Origin: Sporothrix humicola
Lineage: Eukaryota; Ascomycota; Sordariomycetes; Ophiostomatales; Ophiostomataceae
DNA length: 64,000 nt
Assembly: GCA_021396245.1 (NCBI GenBank)
Contig: WNYE01000017.1
Location: 248,001 to 312,000 of the forward strand
Direction of reading: 5' to 3'
The translations under genes were made by a program, and so were the position numbers. Under the pieces are notes generated by a model. It saw nothing but the letters and a program-made list of their open reading frames with translations. It searched no databases and had not been told where the DNA came from. This document shows, one piece after another, positions 47,257 to 59,700 of this stretch. Numbering within the stretch: the stretch's first letter is position 1; the number at the start of each line of letters is the position of its first letter.

Positions 47257-48871
47257 GGCTGGTACTTTTGTGACTCGCTGGCCTGTCAAGTCTCCTTCTA
47301 GAACATCTGTCGGCCTGTCCATCTTTCGCGCTTTTCCATCTTTGCGGCTAAATTGAATTTGGCTCCTCTTTTTATTTGTTTAGGAGGTGTTGATCTTTTA
47401 CAATACAAGTACAGCTCATGTACTCCGTATCTTTACACTCATTTCGTTCTCTCCCTTCTTTTCTTTTTCGTTCAGCCTTAGGTCAACTTTTTGTTCACAA
47501 GCTTCTGTTTCTGTACTTGAAAACCACCGGCATTCGGCCTGCATTGACCGTAAGATGATCGTCGGTATGACAAAATAGAACCCAAATTTGAGGCTTAGAA
47601 TTCAAAGGCGGCTGAACATAAATTATGGATCTTCGAGGATACACAGAAATCAAAAAAAAGTAAAATCATCAGAAAACTACTGTCCAGACACCACAAAGAT
47701 ACACCGTACTCATCCCGAACCCCCGTTCCCAACCTCCTCTTTTGTCCCAGCATCTTCTCAATATCTCCTCATGTCCCCTCATCTTCCCTGTCTGCCCCCA
47801 CCATCACCCCCCAGCCCGCACACGACATTGCCTCTAGACCGCATCTGGCCTCAGTTGAGCCAGCTGGACCCAGAACGACCCAGTCGACCCAGACTTCCTG
47901 TGACGACGAACAGCCAAACAGCTAGCAAACTCACATAAAAAAGTGGGAGTGCATCGATACTCCCACAGTTGACAAGTCTCTTCTCTTCCCCCTGTTTCCC
48001 GCCGGTTTCTTTTTCCTCTTCCAGAGAAACACGATTCGTTTGTCATATTTTCCTGCTCTGCATCTCTGTCTCTTTTTTTTTTTTTTTTTGCCTCTTTCTC
48101 CTCTTGTCGCCCTCTTGACCTCTCGTCATCAGCCCAACCACTCTCCTGGGATTTTTGGAGAATTTTTGGGATCCTGAGGACTAGGACAAAGTAGGACATC
48201 CGTAAACTGCTCAATGACCTACCTTGTGGATAACGCTTGTGGATTGTTGAAATTCAAGCTACGATTTGATTTCGGCAGATTTTCTGTCTCCCTTTCTTCT
48301 CGCCTTTTCCTTTTCCTTTTGTTTCGGTCTTATTCCAGGTCACCTTGTCAATTCCGCACCCGTATTCCGTACTACCGCGTATATCCTGAATGCTGTTGAA
48401 AGTGAGGCCAGCCATCACGAAAAAGAAACAAAAAAGCATTTGAATTCCATAGCATTTTCTGTGATCTCGTTCACGATTTTATTTCACAAGCTACACAGTA
48501 CAGCCCCGGAGACGAGACACGAATGTTCCCCCGTATCGCCGCCCGTCTTTCCCCCCTCTACTTCCCTTGTCCTGCCGAGAGAGGCCCGACCTCACGATCC
48601 CAGCCTTCATCGTATCTGACCAGCTCCATGCAGGTGAATACGTCGTAGCCCAGACCAAAGACGGGAAAGACAACCCAAGGAATACCTCTGGGCTACAAGC
48701 ACGCCCCCAGGAGGATGGGCCCAGCAGCAAGGCAAGGATCAACAGTGCTTAGCCGCTAGTGACCGAGGGGAACATCAAACCCAGGCTTCGTGCTAACAAC
48801 TGCCCCTCTTTTTTTTTTCTTTTCCCATTCTGTCTTGTGAAGGATGCAGCTCGTGGTATTCTGCTTGAACA

Positions 48872-48898
48872 GGAACAACAGGAACAACAGGAACACCA
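48872..48898 (+). repeat. 9-bp tandem repeat (GGAACAACA)
   Basis: Two perfect copies plus one changed copy of GGAACAACA, continuing into a degenerate CAGGAACAAAAACAG tract. Not part of a recognised gene. Confidence 0.8.
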
Positions 48899-50945
48899 TG
48901 ACCAGGAACAAAAACAGAAACAGGTGATACAAAGTAAATGCAAGCATGCTGAGCAAACGGCCTTTTTCGTAACACAGCATGCTTCGGAGAAATGACGCAG
49001 ACAATAAAGATCCATCCCGTCTGTATTTTTTTGCTTGTTGCACTGCATTGTTCTTAATTCGCCATTCCTCAGCGTCTGTCCCATCTTCCACCTTTCAAAC
49101 TGTCTCGTGTCTGCCAAGCAGTTGCAGTTTTTGTTTTGTCTTGGTATTGGATGCTGCACAAAGAACTGATTCACCTTATCTCGAGTCTCGAGTCAAGTAC
49201 GCCATAAAAGTAAAGAGTACTCCAAGTCTGTATGGAGTACGTCGTGCATCGTAATTAATACCCCATTTCTCAAATAACCCTTCCTATCGGAAATGCACAT
49301 GCATATCCCTCAAAAAACCAAGAACGGATGCTCCACATCTTCATCAGATTACAGCCTCACTTTGCTGTTCTCACATCGACTGGCTCTGACTGGCTGGTGG
49401 AAGGAAAAGTATCTCGGTATTTTGCCCACGCATTGGAGCACATTTGGGGCAACAATTGGGACACATTTGAGTCCCACCCCTGTCCATGCGTAGCTCCCCA
49501 CGAGCCTGGATTCGGTGGCTTTGGCCGGCCCCAGTGCACACCGAACCTTTTTCTTTGCGTGTGCTTCAAGCATGTCTTTAATGACTTGCGGCCCAAGGTG
49601 TGAAAAGACAAGGTACAATGCAAGGAACAAGTGCAAGGAATCATCCCGGACATCGCCCGCATCTTGTTGAATGAAAATGAAATGTGGAATTGGCTCTCGA
49701 ATATGCAATACTATCCTTGTCTGCAGCAATGAGGCCTCTCCCTGTGTTCATATCCCTTAGTGCTCATTCTGTCTCTGATTTTGCTTCTTGTGCTTGGTGT
49801 ATCTGTCTCATATCTGTTTTCTTTCTGCATTTGCAGGATAGCATCGTGGGTCTGGCCGTTGCGGACCAAATTACTGTAAATGCACCCCTGCCTCATCTCT
49901 GTGTATCTGGGCTCCATCTCTTGTGCAACTCTGGGACTTTGATTTTTGATATAGAAGAAGAACGACATATGAAGCAAAACTGTCCCGAGAAACAAACGGG
50001 GACCAGATATGCCAAATGTCCATGTTTGCCACATACTCAGGACTGTGTAGTTATTCAACGGAAAATTCCAGGAGACACTAGTCGCCCAGAAAGGCAAAGA
50101 AGAGAGACATTTCGAGACAGGACTCGACAAAATGGGACGATACAGAGACAAAAAAAGAAAATACATGCAGACACGGGACGGCAGAGACCAAGACAGGCGG
50201 GTCGGGGACTTGAGCTTGATCTTGGGAAAGTGTATTGTGTCCGTCGTACTCCGGAATGTTGTCGATACTGTGTGCACTTGCAAGACATCTTCATGGTCGT
50301 GGATCCAAGGTCGGCGTTCAGAATTCAGATGTGGATTCTCGACGGAAAGCATGGAGTAATTGCCGCCCAAAGAAAAGAGCGTGGTATCCCCTTTTTGGGC
50401 TCTGATCTTTAAGCCATGTGTTTCACTGGGGTGGTCCAGAGGAGCAGACCCTCTTTTTTTGCGTGTGCCTTTCTTTTGAACCCCTTGTCTCCTTGTGCCC
50501 TTGTTCCCCCATTATGTCACTTTTCCCCTCGCCCCAAAACCCTTCGTGGGTTTCTCTCCCCCCTCACACGCCGAAAGAGAGACCAGAAAGCTCTGTAAGA
50601 TTAAACAGGACCTTTGCGGATCGCCGGTAGAGCTTCGAACGTGGTTGGTGATGGGAGCGGGAGAAACAAAAGAGGCCTCAGAAACTCAGAAACCCCTCAA
50701 AATCGTAGAGGAAATCAAAGGAAAATCATATTGTCAAGGAAAAAGAGCCTGCCTGGTCCTTGCGCCCCTGAACGGCAAAATGCACTGATGCACTGAGGCA
50801 CACTGATGCACAGATACCTTTTTCGTCTCGTCTTTTCGTCTCGTCTTCCGCGCCAATCCTCCATCCTGCCTCCCACCTCCCACTTCCGCTCCCTCTTGCC
50901 TCCTGGTGCTTTCCCTCCTTGCATTGTCCGAGCTTTCTTGTCCAA

Positions 50946-50977
50946 GCTTCTGCGTCCCCAGGCTTCTGCGTCCCCAA
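50946..50977 (+). repeat. 16-bp tandem duplication
   Basis: GCTTCTGCGTCCCCAG then GCTTCTGCGTCCCCAA, with a partial third copy GCTTCTTC. A related short repeat built on ACTGATGCAC lies at 50781-50812. Confidence 0.85.
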
Positions 50978-51033
50978 GCTTCTTCATCAGCTCGTCCCAC
51001 TGACACCAAAAGTGTGCTTCCTCCGCCCCAAGA

Positions 51034-51067
51034 GGGCACTAATGGGCACCAATGGGCACCGATGGGC
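51034..51067 (+). repeat. 10-bp minisatellite (GGGCACCAAT)3.4
   Basis: Units GGGCACTAAT, GGGCACCAAT and GGGCACCGAT followed by GGGC: a short imperfect tandem array with one or two changes per unit. Confidence 0.85.
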
Positions 51068-54000
51068 CTGCATTGTAACATAGGCACCGATACCAGAGCG
51101 GTACGGGCAGAAGTGGCTCCTGGCATGGAAGCTGGTCCCTGGAGACCATCCCATCTCTTCCCGTTAGCTCAGCCGGGCAGTGGATGTATCTGTTTTCTTT
51201 TCGTCCTTTTGTCCTCGCTCCTTTGCATCACTTATTCATCTCTCAAGAATTTCCTTTTTCGATTTTTCGATCGGCCCTGTCACTTGTCATAAGTTGCCTC
51301 TCGGCGTTTATTTCGATAACTTGCGCACGCCATCTTTGTTGTTCTGCCGGTTCGCGGGCGGGCTGGGTCGTCCGCAGGCTTAGGTTCGCCGTTTGGGTCC
51401 TCCGGGGATCTGCTTCGTTCTTTTGAGCCCTTTCTTTTCCCGCCTTTTCTTCCTTCTTTTTCTTCTTCTTAATGTCACGCAGATGGCCCCCGCCTGCCCG
51501 CTGCCGCCGTCTCGCCTCTAGTCCTGTGTCGTATCTTTAGTCCATCCCCTCCGCCCAGTGCTAGCGTCTGTCAGACTGTTTCCAATAATTCTGGGCCTTT
51601 TCCTCGTGCGCTGCACCATGCTGTGTCTGGCCTTAGCTCTGCATGTTGGCACATCTGAGAACAGAGGGCGGCGGAGGCAATCGTTCATCTGACAAGGGAG
51701 AGGACAGAAAAAAGAAAAGAAATGATGAGAACAGACAATTCACCAGCATGCTGTTGGAAAAGAAGAAAGCAGCCTTGGGCATGGACCTCAGCGACGTATC
51801 AACATCCCCTGTTCCATGCCAGTCAATCCTTTCCCTTGTCTTTTCTTTTTGTCCTTTTTCTTTCTTCTTTCTCAGCCTGCCTTCTATCAGAGCGAGAGCG
51901 AGTATTGGTCTCTGCTGACTTTTCTCATTTTGTCTTGGCCTGGCCCTGCCACAACTATCAGATTGTTAGCATTTTTCTTTGCTCCACAACGTACCCACGG
52001 CCACCCACCACGGGTTCACAAAAGTTCCCACACCTTTCCTGTTCTTGACCCTTTTTTCCCACGGGAAAGGCACCCAATCCATCGTACGGGGACCCTAGAG
52101 CGTGCCTGGGGCTCCACTCCTTCTCTTGCCATCCACACTCCGCCCAACTTCCACCTTTCCATCACAAAATAGTAGAGATATTTTGTACACATGCGCCATA
52201 GGGACACCACCTTGTGACAAAGCTTGGGTTAGGTGACCGGCTTGGCTCTGGCAAAAGAAGGTGCGGAAAGATTGGAAGAATGTTCTCGGGGGGCAAGACA
52301 GATCGACAAGAAGGGTGAAGAATACTTACACAGTACAAGTAGCAAATGAGAGGACGACGACAAAGAGAACACCGCTTTTACTCGCACCTCGAGCTATTAG
52401 CTTCGAACATGGGGCTGGAGCTGAGATGGTCGTTGACTCGTCTGCATCGTATCTTGTCATGTATTTGATATTCGAGGATGAGGCTGGATGGGTCACGGTG
52501 GGTAAGGAGCACAGCCAGTGGATAATCTTGCTAGGTCAAGTTGTGTCCTTGCTCCAAACAGTAATTTTGTCCCAGACATTTGTTGATTTCCTCCTTTTTT
52601 CCGAGTTGCAAGCCATGCCCAGTAAAAGCAGAAACGGAGACTTTGCGAGTTGCATGCTCACCTTGAATGGAGCCTCCCAGGTCGGCGATGTCGTATGTTA
52701 TCGTGCTTTGTTAACCCCGCTCCTAAAGCTCACCTCGGTCTGTGTCGTGTCGCGGCTAGGATGGCGTCAAGGTATCTCAAGACAGCGTGGTGTTGATGCA
52801 CAAAAAAAAATGAGATGGAAGAGACCCACGCACCGAAGTTGTTACCCGTCAAGGATAGCTCTTTTTCGACAAGTGCCACCGCGCGCACACCTTCCTCACT
52901 CTTTTCCCCATCGCTCGGAACTTGCCTTTGGCTTCTTGTCTCTCCCTACGAGAAAGAAAAATATGCCTACCTGACCAAAAACATGGGCCCCTTGTCCATG
53001 TTGGGCAAGCACGACACACTGCAAGACCGTTGGTGTTTCCGCGGAGACATTTGTGGCCTTGTCTCTGTTTTGTCTCTTTCCCTTTCTTTCGGTGTGCGTA
53101 ACTGCAAGATACTGTGTACACTGTAATTCTGGATAGCTCCTGCCTTGCCGGTGCATTGTCTTTTATTCATTATTCAGGGCTGGCAGGTGCGACCGGCAGT
53201 GATAGCTAAAACTCCCATTCGCTCCTTCCCTCCACCCCAGTTACCCATTTTGCTGCCCTCGCTGCCTCGCTCTTTCCTCCGATCTAACGGCTTCGACTCC
53301 GATGGCCCATTGTTCGTGCCTTCCTGAACTGAAGACTTGCTCCATCAAATCCCGTTCCCTCCAGCTTTGTCTATTTTGAGCCCCTTTTCTTTGTTCTCAC
53401 AAGTCTCCCTTTTGTTTTTCTTCTTCCTCTTCTTTTTCGCCTACCCTATTTCCCACGCGGCAAGCAATATATACGCCCACGCAACATTTGTCCATACCCT
53501 TTCTCGTCTCGACTTGCATCATGCGCTTGGTTTCCGCAGTTCACAACCCTACGGCCTGATCTCGACCCGCTTTTACCACTTGTTGACTTTGATCTTGACC
53601 TGTGATCTCTACACAGTACGGAATACTTCCTCTGTACTTGCTCTGAGCCCCATACAAGTACGGAGCACTTCATCTATTTCCTGGACTTCCGTCTTTCTCG
53701 CCTTTACTTTCCCCTTTTCTCCTTTTCCCCTCTTCCTCTCCATCTTCGACCCATCGAACTTGGCCGCTCCCTTACTGTAACCTCACGGTCTGATCCAGCG
53801 TCGATCTCGCCAGTTCCCGCAAAGACCACGGCAAGCATCGCATCTCCCTTTTTCCTTCTTTTTTCGGCGACCAACGAGAGATCAGGACGCCCCCTCCACT
53901 CACTTTTTCCATTGCCCATACCGGCCTGGCTAGACTGCTCCGGCCGACAAAAGGCACAAAAAAAAAGTGTCATCCAAACTCTTTGCACAGGGGCTCCCCC

Positions 54001-56732
54001 TGCCCCATTCCTGCTCCATCCAGATACGACAGCGCCTTTTGGGAATACTACCCAACCTCAACACTAGGCCGGGATAGCTACCAAGGTTCCCATTCCAACA
54101 CACACACATCCCAGAAAAGCTCGTCCTGTCCCCGTTTGCTGGATTGGCCGGGACACGAACCAGACTTTCTGCTTGCCCTCCAGGCGCCGTTGGTTATGGG
54201 CGTCGATTAAGCTTCAACAGATACTGGAGAACTCAGTAGGCCCATCCACAGCACCACTTTCTGGCAAACGCTTCAAGAGGCACGCCTTTAATTTTTGCTC
54301 TTTCCAGCTTGGTGCTGGCTTGGCCTGGACGGGCTTGTCTCCTTTTTCTTTTTTTTCTTTTCGTCTTCTTGGGCGTGTTTTATTAGGACAGCAGTGAGAG
54401 TGCTTTTGACCTCTGGACCTCTGAGTTCTGTTCTTGACCCTGGCCCTGGAGCTTGTCTCACTCCATATTTTCTTTTCTGACCCGCTGCCTCTGGATCAAG
54501 CTCTTCCTCCGACCCCCGACGTCTCGTCTCCAACACTTTGTATTTTTCCCTCTTCTTTTTTTCATTCTTCTTTTTCTTGTTTCCTTACAACAGGTTATCC
54601 ATGCCCCTCGTGAACTTCCGAAGACGTGGCACTCTCGACGGAGCACAACAATCTGCCAAGACTCGACGACAAACGCCAGAACCAGAGAAAACAGAAGACG
54701 AACATTTATGACAATCATACTCCCATATCACAAGTACCAGTACAAATTCAACATCCTGACCTGCGATCGCCCTGGCGCTTGTATTCTTCCTCGCCCCGTC
54801 CCGTACGATACAACAAACTGCCTGCAACATCTCCCCAAGAAAATCAGGGGAGCTCTCGTGGCCTCCTTGCCCCCTGGGATAAGTATCTTACTTACCTTTT
54901 GGTTTCCTTCTGGCAGCTACATACCTGGCTTGTCCGTTTGAGGTTTTATTTATATCTTGGTTTCGGCCTTCTGCTGTCCTCCACAACGACACCAACCGTC
55001 ACAACTGCGCTTCTGTTATTAGACCCAATCCTCTCCACTTGTCCCTCTGATCGCCGAATCCTCCCCCAGACCTCCTTCAGCTGGTCCCGTACCAAAAGGT
55101 TGGCTACCGCCTGCGACAACTGACATTCTCTCTATATATTTTTCCCCCAAAGAAAGTCAATCCAGCAACCACAGTACGTCGTAGTGCTTCCACGGCGTAC
55201 GACGTACGACGTAGTGCTCGATCGGTAGCTCTGCAACTGGTAAGTCACCTCTCATTTGTTGTCCTATATCGTTGTGCACACTTCACTCCCGGTCCCAGTG
55301 TCATTCCTCGGCCCATATCCTTTTCCAACATCTGCATTTGAAAAAAAAAGTCCTCTCGACACCGGTTTCTGCATGGGTATGCCTGCAGTTGAATTCTTAG
55401 CCACCATTAGATTATCACAATGCCTCAGTGGTCCTCCTTGCATCGTGACCGGCCAGCTCAATGGTGCATATCCCCTGTTCCCACACTCCCGCAACTCACA
55501 CATTCTTGCACACTATTATGTGCTTCTAATATTCCGTACCATAGTGTGTGCAAGTGCATGCAAAGTGCTACATGGCTATTCCAGACACCCCATCCGGCGT
55601 ACAAACACGCTATCCTGCACACCTCACCCTCTCAACGCATCCACATCAACACCCCCTCCCCACCACCTTTGCCTCCCGTCCGCCCTCTGCCCACACCCTT
55701 TTTCTGATTGTTATTATTTTCTCTCACTCTCTCCACTTCTTAACCTTGGGGCCTTTAACCTTGCCAGCGGGGAGATCAGGCCCCTGGAGAGGTACAACGT
55801 CCGGAACTCGACCGTAAAAGAGGAAAGGTTTTGGGATAGGGCTATGGCAAATGGAGAATTCTCGGCGCGTAAATACCTTCATCCAACCGCTGTTGACTTC
55901 TCTCCTTTGTCTTCTCTGTCTCAATATTTGCCTCTTTTCCCTCTCATCCCCTGGCAGTGCTACAGGACTGCCGCATCTCACTTGCTTCGTCATCCGCATT
56001 GTTATTGCTCTGTTTTCTCCTGTGGTCTCATTTCCTTCCCAGCCGCCTTACCGCTTTTCCGTTTTATTGCATCTATTGTTCATATACCCCGATCGTTTTG
56101 ACGCCAACTGCGCTTTTGAAATACTCGACTCATACTAACAGAGGACAACCTCAGAACGGAGAGACATTGATGTAGCTGCCACAGCAAAGGCGGTTTGCAT
56201 CTTTCACACGCCTTCAAAACTCCACGGTTTTCTTTTCTTAAAGCTACTTGCTGGTTAATTTTACTGGATTTTGTCACTCCGCTTGTTGTCATCGCTTTCG
56301 GCACTCCGCCACCGAGATCGTTGGCTAGAAACAGCAACCCCGGGATCCCTCCGAACACCCCGCTTGCTCTGGATTTTCCACCAATTCTCTTTCTTTTGTC
56401 GTCATCCTCTCCGAACAACGTCAGCAACGACGACTCTGTCAAGGACGAACTGCGAACACTTGCGGGACTCTATTGTCCATAGCACCACTGTCTTTATCGG
56501 CTTGCATTTTCTGTCCTTCCCTTGTGCTGTACTACATCCCGGCGACGGCATTCCCATCCATCTAGTTACACATCGCTCGCAACAGGAGCATGATACCGAG
56601 GACCAACTATCCATTCCCTTCTGTCACTCTTCCTGCCGTCGCCTGCGCTGCTTGTGTCAGTAGCCGGCCCTCTGCATATCCTAGCAAGGTTACTGGCTAC
56701 GGCAGCCCCTCATATCGCATATCTCGCCCACC

Positions 56733-59700
56733 ATGAGTGACTACTACCATCAGTTCCTGGCTTCGATGTCAGGCGTTGCTCCAGATCCCCATCATATTCA
56801 GCAGCAGCAGCAGCATCAACAACATCAACAGCAACAACAGCAACAACAGCAACAGCAGCAACAACAGCAACAGCAGCAACAACAGCACCAGCAACATCAC
56901 CCGCATCAGCCAATGGGACTCCATCAACCTCACCATTTCCCGCCACAACATCCACCGCCACACCCACAGCATGTTCATGAGATGATGCAAATGCCGCTAT
57001 CCCTTCCACCCCATCTACACCAACAGCCGGCCATGACCATGGGCATGGGAATGGGACCGGGACCGGGGCCGGGACCGAACCAGTATCAAAGCCTGGGATT
57101 CTACACCGGCTTCCCCGAGCCGGTCATGTTTAACACGCAAAAATCGCAGAGAAATCGTCGGAAGTCTGCCCCTGGATCAGAACACGTCAAGCACCGGCGG
57201 ACAAGATCTGGCTGTTATACGTGCCGGAGCCGAAGAATCAAGTGTGACGAAAAGCGGCCGATCTGCGAGCGTACGTACACTCTCCATGCTGCGATTGGTT
57301 GTTATAGCCTGTGGGAATATTCCAGGGGCTGTTAAATCTCAGAATGGCCAGATCGCGGCAGTAGAGATCAACGTTACTAACCAACACCTATGCTCTTGCT
57401 TTGGTTTTAATTCATAGGTTGTAAAAAGGGTAAACGAGACTGTTCTTATCCTGATCCCAAGTCGTCAAAGAAATCTGCTGCTGCTGCAGGGCAAGCCTCG
57501 CAGGAGGCAAGTACGAGCCAACAAGCGAGTCCCGAATCATCCAATGAGGATGACGAAGAGGAAGCGGACCAGGATGCCAAACTTGACACCATTCCGGACG
57601 ACGAAGAGGGCGAAGAGTCGGCTAGTGGAACGGCAGAAACATCAACTCCACAGCAGTTCACGGTGACATTTAACGACAAGGTGAGGCCACCGTTGCGCCA
57701 ATCGAGCTCGACATCGCTTTTGAATATGAAGCGGGCAGCCACTGGAAGCGGCGCAGGAGGTGCTTCCTCAGCCGGCAGGTGGACACGGCAGGGCTCGGAG
57801 ACACCGTCTATTGAAGGAAAGAGCACTTCGCCAGCCACTTCGACAGGCACTGCGGGCAGCTATCCCCAGACGGCCCATTCTGTTGGATCATCCGAGAATT
57901 ACACGTCATCAAATATCCCGCCTATCTCAGCTTCCGACTGGAGTCACTTGCCTCAGGATATCCGTTTCTTCCTTGGATACTTCATGGACAACATCACGCA
58001 TTTCCACTACTGTCTACCGACCGACTCGGACAACTTCATTCGTGGCGCTCTTCCTGCCCTGGCCGTGCGTAACGAACCCTTGTTGTATGCACTGGTCGCC
58101 TTTTCGGCCTACCACTATATTCTTCGTGACCCGACGGCCAAGCTGCAGCAGTTCCTTCAGTACTACGACCAGAGCGTCAAACTTCTCTTGGGGATCTTGA
58201 AGCGGAAGGAGACGCACAGCCTTGGCACTCTATTGACTGTCCTCCAGCTTGCAACCATTGAAGAATACCTAGGCGACTGGGTCAACCTGATGGGCCACCA
58301 GAAGGCAGCACTAGAGATGCTGACGGAAATCTATACGCCGGAAACAGCTGCTCACACGCCGGCCAGCCGAATGATTCTGCACTGGTACAGTCGCTTTGAT
58401 GTTTTTGTCGGTATCATGGGCGGCTTTGAAACGGCTCTCTCTCGTGACTGGTTTACAAGCATCGTCGAATACTACCAGGAATGCATTAACATCGAACCGA
58501 CGAACCTAGTCTACAAGATTGAAGACTGCTCAGCCCGGCTGCGGCTCATCTCTCTCGATATGTCAATACTATTCGCAAGAGCCAAGGAAGATGATGGTAC
58601 AGCAACCCGTGCTGGTGGTGGTGGCCTAGCGGCATTCCCGTCATTCGCACCGGACGAGGCCTTTATGCGCGAACACGCTCGAATTCTTGAGGCTCTGCAT
58701 ACCTGGAAGGCCAGCCTCGATGCAATTGTGCAAGTTGACGACGAAAACAAGGACGAAATGAATGACGGCGCCGAGGGCAGCAAGCACCACCCTCTACTTG
58801 TGACCGACTTCAGCCATGCTGCTCCTCGTAGCGAAGACGATATTGTCGACCCATACCAACCCGGCATCCTTTACCACGAACCGCTTTTCGGATATACGAT
58901 CATGTCCTGCGAATGGCAATCGATTATTGTCATGCACGAATTGCAGGCTGCCCAACTAGCCATGGCTGCTATGAGCGCCACGCCGCAGCTAGCAGCTGGG
59001 CCATCGCCGCTTCTCCAAGGCATGAAGCTCCCCGAAGGTATGTCATTGCCAGAGGGTATCTCTCTGCCCCCTGGTATGAAGCTTCCTGAGGGGGTGAGTC
59101 TGCCAGCAGGCTTATCTCTTCCAGAGGGCATGTCCTTGCCAGAGGGTATGTCTCTTCCAGAGGGCTTGTCCCTTCCCGAAGGCATGAAAGTGCCCGAGGG
59201 TTTGTTGCCTGAAGGCATGTCTCTCAAGGAAGGCCTGGCTCTGTTTGCTGCAATGAGCGGTGGGGGCGGTGGTGGTGGCGATGCAAACTCCGGGAATGTG
59301 GCCGCAATGCAGGCTGCAGCCGCCGCCGCCAAATCGCCTGCATCTCCTGGCGGTCCTACCAGCACAACCGGCTCTCAACAACAAATGGGAGCGGCCGAGA
59401 TGTCGGCGCAAATGTCTGCTGGCATGGCCGGGTTCGCAAAGAGGGCATATACTATCTGCCAGATCTTTGAGACACTTGAGATGTGGCCAGCCAGCCCACC
59501 AGGCTGTTTGATTATATCTCAGGCCATGCTCGCCATTGCAGCTCTATTCCTTCCGCGCGATAGTCGCCATCACATGTGGATTCGACGCAAGTTTGCGTTG
59601 ATTGAAACCATGGGGTAAGTGATTTTTTCCCCCATTGTCTCTTTTGCGTTTTGTCTCCCTAGCATGATATATTCATGTAATGTCTTTTTACGCTTCGGAG

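Larger units (their letters stand above)
37998..56732. other. 18.7-kb gene-poor interval
   Basis: No gene with recognisable domains, conserved motif or consistent spliced frame was found on either strand. Content seen: AT-rich stretches near 38870-39010 and 44600-44730; purine-rich plus strand at about 43590-43800 (leader-like for the minus strand); repeated CT-rich plus-strand blocks at about 42090-42410, 44190-44480, 45560-45760, 48040-48120, 50440-50580, 51180-51500, 53200-53450, 53680-53770 and 54290-54600, and again up to the start codon at 56733. There are several short tandem repeats and at least four exact TACGGAGTA/TACTCCGTA elements. The longest frames (49684-50412, 52261-52974, 55256-56101) match nothing known and look like chance in pyrimidine-rich DNA. 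It may hold promoters, long leaders or non-coding RNAs. Confidence 0.55.

Noticed and set aside
49684..50412. 242-codon plus frame overlapping a 219-codon minus frame
   Set aside because: Two long opposite frames over the same DNA with no domain in either; treated as chance.
55256..56101. 281-codon frame just upstream of the second transcription factor
   Set aside because: Lies in CT-rich leader-type DNA where stop codons are rare; product is Pro/Leu/Ser/His low-complexity without a family. More likely leader or promoter.
56769..56990. Poly-leucine minus-strand frame
   Set aside because: Reverse of the CAG/CAA tract in the transcription factor gene.
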